Source: Streptomyces bluensis (GTDB lineage: Bacteria; Actinomycetota; Actinomycetes; Streptomycetales; Streptomycetaceae). Taken from it: a DNA stretch of 64,000 nucleotides. Below, in pieces: positions 24,582 to 31,873 of this stretch (its first letter is position 1; each line of letters starts with the position of its first letter). Under the pieces are notes generated by a model that searched no databases, was not told the origin of the DNA, and was given only the letters and a program-made list of their open reading frames with translations. Made by a program: the position numbers and the translations under genes. Location of the stretch: contig NZ_BMVM01000026.1 in the NCBI RefSeq assembly GCF_014650715.1, positions 21,999 through 85,998 of the forward strand, read 5' to 3'.

Positions 24582-25442
24582 TCAGGCCGCGTACGCCTCC
24601 AGCAGCACCCCCGCGAACGCCCCCGCGATCATGTACGGTCCCAGCGCGACCGGCGCCCTGCGCTCGGCGCGCCGCAGCAGGACGAGCGCCGTCACATGCA
24701 CGCTCCCGAAGACGGACCCGGCGAACGTGCCCAGAAACAGCGCCCCCCACCCGTACCAGCCGAGCACCGCCCCGAGCCCGAGCGCCAGCTTCACATCGCC
24801 GAAGCCGAGGGCGATCGGCCTGATGAGGAAGAAGAGGAAGTAGAACCCGCCGAGCGCGAGGGCCCCGAACAGCGCCGTGCGCCATTCCCCGGCGTGTTCC
24901 GGCAGCAGCGAGGCCGCCCCCAGCAGCACGAGCGCCGTGCCGGCGAGCGGCAGTGTCAGCGGGTCCGGCAGCCGCTGCACACGCAGGTCCACCAGAGTGA
25001 GCAGCACGCCCACGGGCGCCAGCAGCAGCCAGACGGCCAGCTCGGGCCGCGTACCGGTGGCCAGCGCGAGGGCCGTGCACACGAGGGCGGTCACCAGCGC
25101 GACGACGGGCGTGCTCGGACCGTACGACGCGCCTGCGTCAGCGCTGCCCACAGGCCCCGTCTGTCCCACAGGCCCCGTCTGTCCCGCAGGCCCCGAGTGC
25201 CCCACAGGCCCCACATGCCCCGCGTCGGCGGGAACGGCCGCCCCGCACGACCCGCACCGGGCGCGTCCGAGCCAGCCGCGCGCCGGGCCACTGATCGGAT
25301 GCCCGGCCGGGCAGGCGTCCCGCCATGCGTCCTCCGGTTCGACCGACAGCCGGTACACGGCTCGCGGCACCAGCACACCGACGGCCGCCCCCCATACGGC
25401 GGCGGCGACGGCCACCCAGAGGTCGAGATCCACGCGATCCAC
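24582..25442 (-). CDS. A24 family prepilin peptidase
   Basis: Membrane aspartic peptidase that trims type IV prepilin-like leaders. Both catalytic aspartates are visible: TLVDLRVQRLPD and the GFGDVKL (GxGD) motif. Eight or so hydrophobic helices. The zinc-binding loop region is partial (ACPAGH and CGSC only). Inserted just after it is a collagen-like run of four Gly-x-y hexapeptides (GPVGQT type) coded by an 18-bp tandem repeat. 286 aa; GTG start. It could process Tad/Flp pilins or pseudopilins encoded elsewhere. Confidence 0.85.
   Translation of the reverse strand: MDRVDLDLWVAVAAAVWGAAVGVLVPRAVYRLSVEPEDAWRDACPAGHPISGPARGWLGRARCGSCGAAVPADAGHVGPVGHSGPAGQTGPVGQTGPVGSADAGASYGPSTPVVALVTALVCTALALATGTRPELAVWLLLAPVGVLLTLVDLRVQRLPDPLTLPLAGTALVLLGAASLLPEHAGEWRTALFGALALGGFYFLFFLIRPIALGFGDVKLALGLGAVLGWYGWGALFLGTFAGSVFGSVHVTALVLLRRAERRAPVALGPYMIAGAFAGVLLEAYAA
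25149..25220. repeat. 18-bp tandem repeat, four copies, coding collagen-like hexapeptides
   Basis: Four head-to-tail copies of an 18-mer of type CACAGGCCCCGTCTGTCC; the first two are identical and the others differ at 4-5 bases. It is in frame within the prepilin peptidase gene, coding Gly-x-y triplets on the minus strand. Copy-number change would keep the frame. Confidence 0.9.
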
Positions 25443-25629
25443 GCGCTCAGACTATGGGGATCGGAGTGCGTTGAACACGTGGTCCTTGGTGGTCTGCTTC
25501 TTGGTGTTCTGCTTCAGCTTCTTGGTGGTCTGCTTCAGCACCGCCGACGCACCGCAATGCGCCCGCCCTCCCCCACCCCGAATTCGCGAAGAATTCAGTT
25601 GCCCTTACTGCGAATGCAACGAGACCCCG
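25443..25629. repeat. intergenic imperfect repeats of CTTGGTGGTCTGCTTC
   Basis: Between mqnA and the peptidase gene, units of the form CTTGGTGGTCTGCTTC occur at about 25485, 25501 (with GTGTTC) and 25520. The segment is AT-richer than its flanks and probably carries the promoter of the peptidase gene. No terminator-like stem with a T-run is apparent. Confidence 0.5.
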
Positions 25630-26478
25630 TTACGGCGTCAGCAGTTCGACCCGCACGTCCGACGGGAAGCCCGTCGTCGGGCCCACGCGTCGCGCGAACT
25701 CACTCACCGCCTCCAGTTGCGGGTCGCCGAAACGGAAGTCGAGCGTGGTGAAGTACCGCTCCAGGACCTCCTCGTCGAAGGCCTCCCAGCGGGCCGCGTG
25801 TTCCGCGACCTTTCCGACCTCGTCGAGGGAGAGGTCACGCGACGCCAGGAACGCCTCGTGCACTTGCCGGGTGACGACGGGCTCGCGCTCCAGGTAGTCG
25901 CGCCGGGCCGCCCAGACCGCGAAGACGAACGGCAGGCCCGTCCACTCCTTCCACAGGGAGCCCAGGTCGTGCACGTCGAGCCCGAACTTCGGCCCCTCGT
26001 GCAGGTTGGCCCGCAGGGCCGCGTCGCCGATGAGTACGGCGGCCTCGGCCTCCTGCATCATCAGCGGGAGGTCGGGCGGGCAGGTGTAGTAGGACGGGCG
26101 GACCCCGACCTGCTCGGCGAGCAGCAACTGCGCGAGCCGTACGGATGTGCGTGAGGTCGAACCGAGCGCGACCCGGGCGCCGTCCAGCTGGTCCAGGGGC
26201 ACCTGGGAGACGATCACGCAGGACATCACCGGGCCGTCGCAGCCGACCGCGATGTCGGGGAACGCGATCAGTTCGTCCGTGTGCTTGAGGAACTCGACGA
26301 GCGTGATGGGCCCGATGTCGAGATCGCCCCGCACCAGCCTCTCGCTGAGCTTCTCCGGCGTGTCCTTCGTCAGCTCGAAGTCGAGGAGCGTTCCGGTCCG
26401 CGCGAGCCCCCAGTACAGGGGCAGGCAGTTCAGGAACTGGATGTGGCCGACGCGCGGCCGGGTGCGAGAATTGTCCAC
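25630..26478 (-). CDS. mqnA: chorismate dehydratase
   Basis: First committed enzyme of the futalosine menaquinone pathway: converts chorismate to 3-enolpyruvylbenzoate. It has the periplasmic-binding-protein-like fold of MqnA with VGHIQFLNCLPLYWGL at the N-terminus, RGDLDIGPITLVEFL near 52, a LGSTSRTSVRLAQLLL loop and a LIGDAALR segment. 282 aa, GTG start. With mqnC on the same strand 1.2 kb away it supports menaquinone synthesis by futalosine and not by the classical men route. Confidence 0.93.
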   Translation of the reverse strand: MDNSRTRPRVGHIQFLNCLPLYWGLARTGTLLDFELTKDTPEKLSERLVRGDLDIGPITLVEFLKHTDELIAFPDIAVGCDGPVMSCVIVSQVPLDQLDGARVALGSTSRTSVRLAQLLLAEQVGVRPSYYTCPPDLPLMMQEAEAAVLIGDAALRANLHEGPKFGLDVHDLGSLWKEWTGLPFVFAVWAARRDYLEREPVVTRQVHEAFLASRDLSLDEVGKVAEHAARWEAFDEEVLERYFTTLDFRFGDPQLEAVSEFARRVGPTTGFPSDVRVELLTP

Positions 26479-26863
26479 ATCGCGAGGCTAGCCCTCATGG
26501 GGTACGGTGCAGCCTTCAGGGTGGCGGTTCCCCGGCGTCATACAAGCCACGACAAGCCGCGCACAAGCCATCCACAAGGCCCCCAAGTCGGGCAATACCG
26601 GTCTCCCTCGCCACATGGGCACCGTCAACCTCACTTTCGGTGGCCTTCAAACATTCGGGTGACGTGATCTTGCCCTCTATTGCTTTCGGCTGCCTGCGTG
26701 CTAGGCTCGCCGCAAGTTGCAGTTTGGTTTCCTTGCAGTACAGAGCCTGCGGAGCATGTGACCGCGGGCTCTCGTCGTTTTCAGACGTATGCAGTTGTGC
26801 AGCACTTGTTTTCACACTTGCAGGTTCTGGAGCAGGGCAACCCTTTGGGCCCAAGGAGGGCTT
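26479..26863. other. leader and promoter region of the cold-shock gene
   Basis: 385 bp without a gene between divergent mqnA and csp. A possible promoter is TTGCTT (26680-26685), 16 bp, TAGGCT (26702-26707). This would give a 5' leader of about 150 nt that is less GC-rich than the genome, as in cold-shock mRNAs whose leaders refold with temperature. No known riboswitch class was recognised. Confidence 0.4.
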
Positions 26864-27067
26864 ATGGCTACCGGAACCGTGAAGTGGTTCAACGCCGAAA
26901 AGGGCTTTGGCTTCATCGCCCAGGAAGGCGGAGGCCCCGACGTCTTCGTCCACTACTCCGCGATCAACGCGTCGGGTTTCCGTTCCCTTGAGGAGAACCA
27001 GGCGGTTTCCTTCGACGTGACCCAGGGTCCGAAGGGCCCGCAGGCGGAGAACGTCACCCCCATGTGA
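26864..27067 (+). CDS. cold shock protein, CspA family
   Basis: 67-aa single-strand nucleic acid chaperone. RNP1 is seen as KGFGFIAQ and RNP2 as VFVHYSAI, in the order MATGTVKWFNAEKGFGF. The ATG has AAGGAGGG 6 nt upstream, an ideal ribosome site that sets the start (frames opening earlier are not conserved). Resembles the ScoF-type proteins of streptomycetes. Followed by a strong terminator. Confidence 0.96.
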   Translation: MATGTVKWFNAEKGFGFIAQEGGGPDVFVHYSAINASGFRSLEENQAVSFDVTQGPKGPQAENVTPM

Positions 27068-27162
27068 GCCTCCCGCTTCACCAGCCCTGCGCCGTGAGCC
27101 CAGCGCCATGAACGCAGTGCTGTGAGCCGGGTGCTCTGATCCGGACCTGAGAGCAGTACCCA

Positions 27163-27202
27163 AGGAGCCCCGCGCCATCCGGCAGCGGGGCTCCTGCCTT
27201 TT
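27163..27202 (+). terminator. intrinsic terminator of the cold-shock gene
   Basis: AGGAGCCCCGC and GCGGGGCTCCT form a perfect 11-bp stem with an 11-nt loop, followed by GCCTTTTCC. It lies about 100 nt after the csp stop. Confidence 0.85.
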
Positions 27203-27580
27203 CCGCCCGCGCCCCGCGGGAGCCTCACACGTACCGCATGACCAGGACGAACGTCGTCCCAGGCACCATCGCCAGGTGCTCCACCCTGCCCGGGAGGCGC
27301 GGCTCGGACGCGCGGAGGGGGCCGCCTGCCTGCCCCGAACAGCCCATGGGCGGGGGCAGTGGTGTTCCCGGGTCGGGGAGGGGCCGAACTCGGAGCTGAT
27401 CCGGTACGCGCCCGGCCGGGTGGCCGCCGGCCGGGTGAAATCGCCGTCCCGCGGCAGAACGCGGGGGCGCTGGTGGTGCGGACCGCGGCGGCGGGCGCCG
27501 AGACTCGCCACCAGCCATTCGGCGGTACGGGGCAGACCTGAGCGCGGCAGCCCAGCCGACGTCCGCCGCGCCACACCCTT

Positions 27581-27636
27581 CAGCTGCTTCTTGTCAGCTG
27601 TTTCTTGTCAGCTGCCTCTTGTCAGTTACTTCTTGG
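27581..27636. repeat. 14-bp tandem repeat, four copies
   Basis: CAGCTGCTTCTTGT, CAGCTGTTTCTTGT, CAGCTGCCTCTTGT and CAGTTACTTCTTGG stand head to tail. The unit is poorer in GC than the flanks. It is not inside a gene I can support; function unknown. Confidence 0.9.
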
Positions 27637-27819
27637 CGGCCTCGCAGGCCTGGGGCCGACCACATAGCCCCGCGAAAGTAAGGCCGGGGAGGGCGCAAGC
27701 GGCGGGACCGTGTCGAGCCAACCACGTGGCGGACGACGAACTCCCCGGCCCGCGCGGTCGCCCGAGTACCCCACCCGCACGTGGTGGGCGTCCACGACCT
27801 GGTCGAGTCCGAGGACCGG

Positions 27820-28021
27820 CCCCAGTCAGGTCGTCCGGTCCACGACCGGCCGGCAGCGGGTGGCCGGGGTGTCCGTCCAGCGGGGAGACCAGGTCACGAA
27901 GCTGACCCCCCGGCCGGCCGGGAGCGGCGCCCTGCACCTGCGGATCAACGACGCCGAGACCTGCGACCACGACAACAGGGGCTCGCTGACCGTGCAGGTG
28001 AGCGTCGCCCACCAGCCGTGA
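27820..28021 (+). pseudogene. fragment of a LecA/PA-IL-like carbohydrate-binding protein
   Basis: One frame ends VSVQRGDQVTKL, a short unrelated join, then SGALHLRINDAETCDHDNRG and SLTVQVSV before a stop. 'RGDxVT' and 'LxLRxNDxxxxDNxGSLTVxV' are the first and last strands of PA-IL-like lectin domains; the 60-80 residues that should lie between are missing. It therefore looks like an internally deleted relic with no start. The family call is from memory of the motif. Confidence 0.4.
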
Positions 28022-28099
28022 CGGGCCGCCGCCGTCCGAGGACATGCCTCACCGGAAAGCGCACACTGGAAGGAGACCGGAAGTAGACAACCGGAAGTA

Positions 28100-28160
28100 G
28101 AAGGCCATGCACCATGAAGGCCACGCGCGAAGGCCATGCGCCGCGAAGGCCAAGCGTCAT
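28100..28160. repeat. degenerate ~16-bp tandem repeat (GAAGGCCATGC type)
   Basis: Four units beginning GAAGGCC (28100, 28116, 28129, 28145) precede the SRPBCC gene; a shorter CCGGAAGTAGA repeat lies just before them. The last unit runs up to the ribosome site region, so the array is probably in the gene's 5' leader. Confidence 0.65.
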
Positions 28161-28181
28161 GAGCGACCGCGGAGGTGAGCC

Positions 28182-28613
28182 ATGAGCACCCTCGAAGAAC
28201 ACGTCGACGTCGGAGTTCCACTCGACAAGGCCTGGGACAGCCTTCACCGGACGGAGAACTACCCACGCTTCCTGGAAGGGGTCCGTGACGCCCGTACGGA
28301 AGCGGAGGGGCGGGCGCGTCTGGACGTCGAGGCCGGCGGACGGGCCCGCGAGGTCGAGGCCGAGGTGTCCGACCGCGTGCGGGAACGTGTGATGAAGTGG
28401 CAGACCAGGGGCGCCCCCGATCTCGCGGGTTCCTTCTCGTTGCAGCCGATCGACCAGAACCACACCCGGGTCCAGGCACGGCTCGAATACGACCCCGGCA
28501 CGGTCAGGGAGGCCTTCGGGGGACCGAGGGGCTTCGCCCAGGCGAACGCGATCGAGCGGCTCGTCCGCAGCGATCTGGAGCACTTCAAGGAGTACGTGGA
28601 ACACGGGCGGTGA
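28182..28613 (+). CDS. SRPBCC (START/polyketide-cyclase-like) protein
   Basis: 143 aa with the helix-grip pattern of the SRPBCC superfamily: STLEEHVDVGVPLDKAWDSL at the start, ENYPRFLEGV (the 'W/YP.f..gv' turn), a central strand pair and a C-terminal long helix (AIERLVRSDLEHFKEYVE). Such proteins bind lipids or hydrophobic ligands; no catalytic residue can be assigned. GCGGAGGTGA gives a good ribosome site. Its neighbour downstream is a DUF2235 hydrolase 57 bp away on the same strand. Confidence 0.82.
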   Translation: MSTLEEHVDVGVPLDKAWDSLHRTENYPRFLEGVRDARTEAEGRARLDVEAGGRAREVEAEVSDRVRERVMKWQTRGAPDLAGSFSLQPIDQNHTRVQARLEYDPGTVREAFGGPRGFAQANAIERLVRSDLEHFKEYVEHGR

Positions 28614-28670
28614 GCGGCAGCGAGGCCATCTCCGCCTGGGCAATGGCCAGTTGCGGGACGCGATGCGATC

Positions 28671-29930
28671 ATGCATGTCATGGCCAAGCGTCTGATCGTC
28701 TGCTGCGACGGAACGTGGAACCTCGCCGACCAGCCCAGCAAGACCAACGTCACCAAAGTCGCCCTCTCCGTGCGTCCACGGTCCGCCGCCGGGGTGGAGC
28801 AGCGCGTGTACTACCACAGCGGGGTCGGCACACGTCGCTGGGAACGGCTGCGGGGAGGGGCGTTCGGACTGGGCCTGTCGCGGAACGTCATCGCCGTCTA
28901 CCGCTTCCTCGTCCACAACTACGAGCCCGGTGACGAGCTGTACCTGTTCGGCTTCAGCCGGGGCGCGTTCACCGCGCGCAGCCTGGCGGGACTCATACGC
29001 AACTCCGGGATCCTGCGCCGCGAGAACGCCGACCGGATCAAGGAGGCGTGGGCCCTGTACCGGGACCGGGTCGAGAAGCCGAACGGTGCGGCCTCCACCC
29101 TGTTCCGCCGGGCGTTCGCGCACGAGCCGGAGATCCACTTCATCGGGGTCTGGGACACGGTGGGCGCCCTGGGCATCCCGGTTCCGGGACCTCGGTGGCT
29201 CAAGCCGGTCGTGAACCTGGTCAACCGCCGCTGGGCGTTCCACGACACCGAACTGAGCAGCCATGTGAAGGGTGCCTTCCACGCGCTGGCCATAGACGAG
29301 CAGCGCACGGCGTTCCGGCCGACGCTGTGGACCCGGCCGCCCGGCACCACCGACAGCGAGCACGAACTGAGGCAGGTGTGGTTCGCCGGGGTGCACAGCG
29401 ACGTCGGCGGCGGCTACCCGGAGACGTCCCTCTCCGACATCGCCCTGCTGTGGATGCTCCATCACGCCCGCAGATACGGGCTGGAGTTCAACACCGCGGC
29501 CCTGAACCCGACCGGGCCGCGCGAGATGCGTCCGGACCGGAGCATCGAGTTCAGGGTGCGGCCCCTCGTCATGGGCGAGCTGCACGACTCGCGGACGGGA
29601 CTGTACCGACTGGCCGGGCCGCTGCACCGGCCCATAGGGCGCACGGCGGACGGCGGCGGCCCCGACGGGAGCCAGTACCTGGCCGTCACCGCCAGAGACC
29701 GCCACGACGGGGACCCGGCCTACCGGCCGCCGGAGCTCGACCGGTATCTCGACCGGGATCGCGACCGGGATCGCGACCGGGATCGCGACGACCCGGCGGG
29801 CATACGACTCGAACCGGTGTCCCTGGACGTCCGCGCCGCGGACCTGACGAGCGTCGCCCGGTCCGTCCTGCCGTCGCCCGACGGAGCGGGCCGGACGACG
29901 GCAGGGCGGAAGAAGCCGGACAACGCCTGA
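28671..29930 (+). CDS. DUF2235 alpha/beta-hydrolase (Tle1-like)
   Basis: 419 aa. The DUF2235 hallmark is complete: RLIVCCDGTWN at the N-terminus, the nucleophile elbow LFGFSRGAFTAR (Ser96 in GxSxG), FIGVWDTVGALG with the acid region, and VWFAGVHSDVGGGYPE near 240 with the His. The family includes T6SS phospholipase effectors but is also found as plain cytosolic proteins, as probably here: no signal peptide or T6SS genes are seen. Two ATGs three codons apart are possible starts. Near the C-terminus a 12-bp repeat codes DRDRDRDRDRDRDRD. Confidence 0.88.
   Translation: MHVMAKRLIVCCDGTWNLADQPSKTNVTKVALSVRPRSAAGVEQRVYYHSGVGTRRWERLRGGAFGLGLSRNVIAVYRFLVHNYEPGDELYLFGFSRGAFTARSLAGLIRNSGILRRENADRIKEAWALYRDRVEKPNGAASTLFRRAFAHEPEIHFIGVWDTVGALGIPVPGPRWLKPVVNLVNRRWAFHDTELSSHVKGAFHALAIDEQRTAFRPTLWTRPPGTTDSEHELRQVWFAGVHSDVGGGYPETSLSDIALLWMLHHARRYGLEFNTAALNPTGPREMRPDRSIEFRVRPLVMGELHDSRTGLYRLAGPLHRPIGRTADGGGPDGSQYLAVTARDRHDGDPAYRPPELDRYLDRDRDRDRDRDRDDPAGIRLEPVSLDVRAADLTSVARSVLPSPDGAGRTTAGRKKPDNA
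29751..29786. repeat. 12-bp tandem repeat, three copies, inside the DUF2235 gene
   Basis: GACCGGGATCGC occurs three times head to tail, coding alternating Asp-Arg. It lies in a linker between the hydrolase core and the last ~50 residues. Gain or loss of units would keep frame. Confidence 0.9.
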
Positions 29931-29940
29931 CGGAGCGACC

Positions 29941-31779
29941 CTAGATCGTGATCTCCAGCTCAGCGTCCGTGAACGTGCCGTGCGGCGGGTTGATGTCGGT
30001 CTCCCCTCCCCTGCCGTCGCAGCCGCGGTCGGGGTTGAACATCAGGTACGTGCCGGACGAGCACGAGATCCACATCTCGGCGTCGCCGCCGATCACGAGG
30101 CTGCCCGACAGGTTCGCGCCGCCCTGCACGATCGCGTTGTCCTTGACGACCACGTTGCCGCCGACCGTGGCCCCGGAGTTGACCCACGACAGGCCCTCGA
30201 TGCGGGCGTTTCCGGTGACCGTCGAGTTGCCGAAGACCGCGGCGCGCGGGCCGACGTAGACCGTGGAGGCGACGTTGGCGCGGTTGTCGACCCAGCCGCC
30301 GCCGTTGGCGTGCCAGTGGCCGCCGCCGGTCGCGGCCGGCTTCTGGTAGCCGGGTTCGTAGCCGGAGGGCGTGGCGCCGCTGACGCGGAACTCGTACGGG
30401 TAGCGGTAGTTCTTCGGATAGCCGTCGAGGAAGGCGTAGCGGTGGACCGTGGACGGAGTGCCGGTCACCACCAGATAGACGTCCTTCTCGCCCGGCTGGG
30501 TCTGGAAGCTGATCTGGCCGTCCGCGCTGCTGGAGACCGATCCGTAGCGGGGGGTGCCGTTCCGCACGGCCACGAAGCCGTACGACCATCCCGATCCCGC
30601 GGCCGCGTTCACATGCCCCTTGAAGTGCAGCTTGATCAGGGCGCCGTCACTCGACGGCACCAGCTTGATCTTGTTGTAGGCGTAGTCGGAGGGCGCGAGG
30701 GCGTCGGGGATCGCGTAGTGGCCGGCCGACTGGTTCACCGCGTTCACGGGGACGCCGTTGTAGGCGTTGATGAAGCCCGCGCCGTACACGTTGTTGATGA
30801 ACGGCATGATGTGGCTGCGGTTGGAGTAGTCGTAGGTGACCTGGCGTTGCGCGTACTCGGCCACCCGGGCATTGAGCTGGGCCTGTGTCAGGTTGTTGAT
30901 GCGGCGGTACGCCTCCAGGGGGTGCTCGTTGTTCCTCGCCTGGTTCCAGAGGTCGTTGAACGTCTTGATGCCGCCGTACTTGTCGACCAGGTACTGGACG
31001 AGCATCCAGTTGCCGTAGTGGTGGCGGCTGGAGGAGTACGCCAGGTTCTCGGTGCGCAGGAACCGGGTCAGGTCGCCCGCGCCGCCGTCCGGGTAGACCT
31101 GCATCGCCATGAACTCGGCGCTCGTCTCCCAGAAGGTGCCCGCGGACGGGTCGGTGAAGCCCAGGCCGCCGCCCTTGCCGAGGAACGTGTAGTTCTGGAA
31201 GACATGGCCCAGTTCGTGGGCCAGGCCCCAGGAGCCGGGTGCCGCCGCGGCCGGTGCGATGTTGATGACGCCGACGCGGCCGTCGGCCGAGCCGCCGGTG
31301 GCCCAGGCGTCGAGGGCGGTGCGGTTCCAGGTCCGGGTGATGATCACGTCGATCTTGTGCTGGGCCAGCAGGCCCGTCTCCGGCGTGAACTTCATCGTGT
31401 TCACGTAGGAGGAGTACAGGTTCTCCAGCTGGGCGAGGATGTTGTCCGGGTCGAAGCGGTACTCGGCGGGGGCGTTCCTCGGGTCGGTGCCCGACTTCTC
31501 GCCCCACAGGAGGATGAAGTTCGCCGACTCCTTGGTGCGGTTCTGCGCCCACGGGACCTCGCCCGTCGAGGCCCAGCTGGGCGGGATGTAGACGCTCTTC
31601 GCCGCTGCGGTCCGAGCCACCGCGGTCCGAGCCGCTGCCGGTTGAGCCGCTGCCGGTTGAGCGGCTGCCGCTGCCGTTGCCGGGGGCGCGACGGCCAGGG
31701 CCGCGCCCAGGGCCCAGAGTGCCAGCACGACGCATATTCGTTGTGCCCATGTCAATAAGCTGCGTGGAGCGGCCGTCAT
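29941..31779 (-). CDS. secreted HExxH protein (DUF6055/Svx-AvrXca-like) with C-terminal beta-helix
   Basis: 612 aa. A Sec signal (LCVVLALWALGAALAVAPPA-like) is followed by an Ala/Pro/Gln linker built from 15-bp repeats. The catalytic domain has a zinc motif LAHELGHVFQN (His188, Glu189, His192) with a downstream FWETSAEFMAM that could supply the third ligand, as in gluzincins. After it, residues ~500-600 show hexapeptide-like beta-helix repeats (GNSTVTGNARIEG, GNVVVKDNAIVQGG). Related proteins Svx/AvrXca are secreted by plant-associated bacteria. Start ATG chosen for GGAGG at 8-nt spacing. A perfect CebR-type box lies 69 nt upstream. Activity on protein is inferred, not shown. Confidence 0.8.
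   Translation of the reverse strand: MTAAPRSLLTWAQRICVVLALWALGAALAVAPPATAAAAAQPAAAQPAAARTAVARTAAAKSVYIPPSWASTGEVPWAQNRTKESANFILLWGEKSGTDPRNAPAEYRFDPDNILAQLENLYSSYVNTMKFTPETGLLAQHKIDVIITRTWNRTALDAWATGGSADGRVGVINIAPAAAAPGSWGLAHELGHVFQNYTFLGKGGGLGFTDPSAGTFWETSAEFMAMQVYPDGGAGDLTRFLRTENLAYSSSRHHYGNWMLVQYLVDKYGGIKTFNDLWNQARNNEHPLEAYRRINNLTQAQLNARVAEYAQRQVTYDYSNRSHIMPFINNVYGAGFINAYNGVPVNAVNQSAGHYAIPDALAPSDYAYNKIKLVPSSDGALIKLHFKGHVNAAAGSGWSYGFVAVRNGTPRYGSVSSSADGQISFQTQPGEKDVYLVVTGTPSTVHRYAFLDGYPKNYRYPYEFRVSGATPSGYEPGYQKPAATGGGHWHANGGGWVDNRANVASTVYVGPRAAVFGNSTVTGNARIEGLSWVNSGATVGGNVVVKDNAIVQGGANLSGSLVIGGDAEMWISCSSGTYLMFNPDRGCDGRGGETDINPPHGTFTDAELEITI
31605..31680. repeat. 15-bp repeats coding the Ala/Pro-rich linker
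   Basis: Two copies of a GCGGTCCGAGCC(A/G)C-type unit and two or three of GCTGCCGGTTGAGCC-type units stand in tandem, coding ARTAVARTA and AAAQPAAAQPAA on the minus strand just after the signal peptide of the HExxH protein. In-frame length variation is possible. Confidence 0.75.
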
Positions 31780-31847
31780 GTGGGGGGCCTCCATTCGACG
31801 AATGGGTTCGGCTCCGCGTTCCCGGGCGGAGCCGCGTCATGGTGCCA

Positions 31848-31861
31848 TGGGAGCGCTCCCA
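31848..31861. promoter_or_regulatory. perfect CebR-type operator
   Basis: TGGGAGCGCTCCCA is a full 14-bp palindrome and equals the published CebR box of Streptomyces (the LacI-family repressor released by cello-oligosaccharides). It lies 69 nt before the HExxH-protein start and 12 nt after the stop of the MFS gene, so the secreted protein is the probable target. Binding is inferred from the sequence match. Confidence 0.75.
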
Positions 31862-31873
31862 AAGCCAGTGCGG

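Larger units (their letters stand above)
27203..28181. other. decayed, gene-poor stretch
   Basis: Nearly 1 kb with frames on both strands but none showing consistent coding bias or recognisable domains, apart from a lectin-like fragment (described separately). Two minus-strand frame ends look protein-like (HLAMVPGTTFVLVMRYV at 27225 and LTFAGLCGRPQACEAAKK at 27626) but have no credible beginnings. Two sets of tandem repeats lie inside. Best read as remnants of former genes. Confidence 0.5.

Noticed and set aside
27276..27905. 209-codon plus-strand frame
   Set aside because: Arg/Pro/Ser-rich, crosses a repeat array, no motif and no codon bias.
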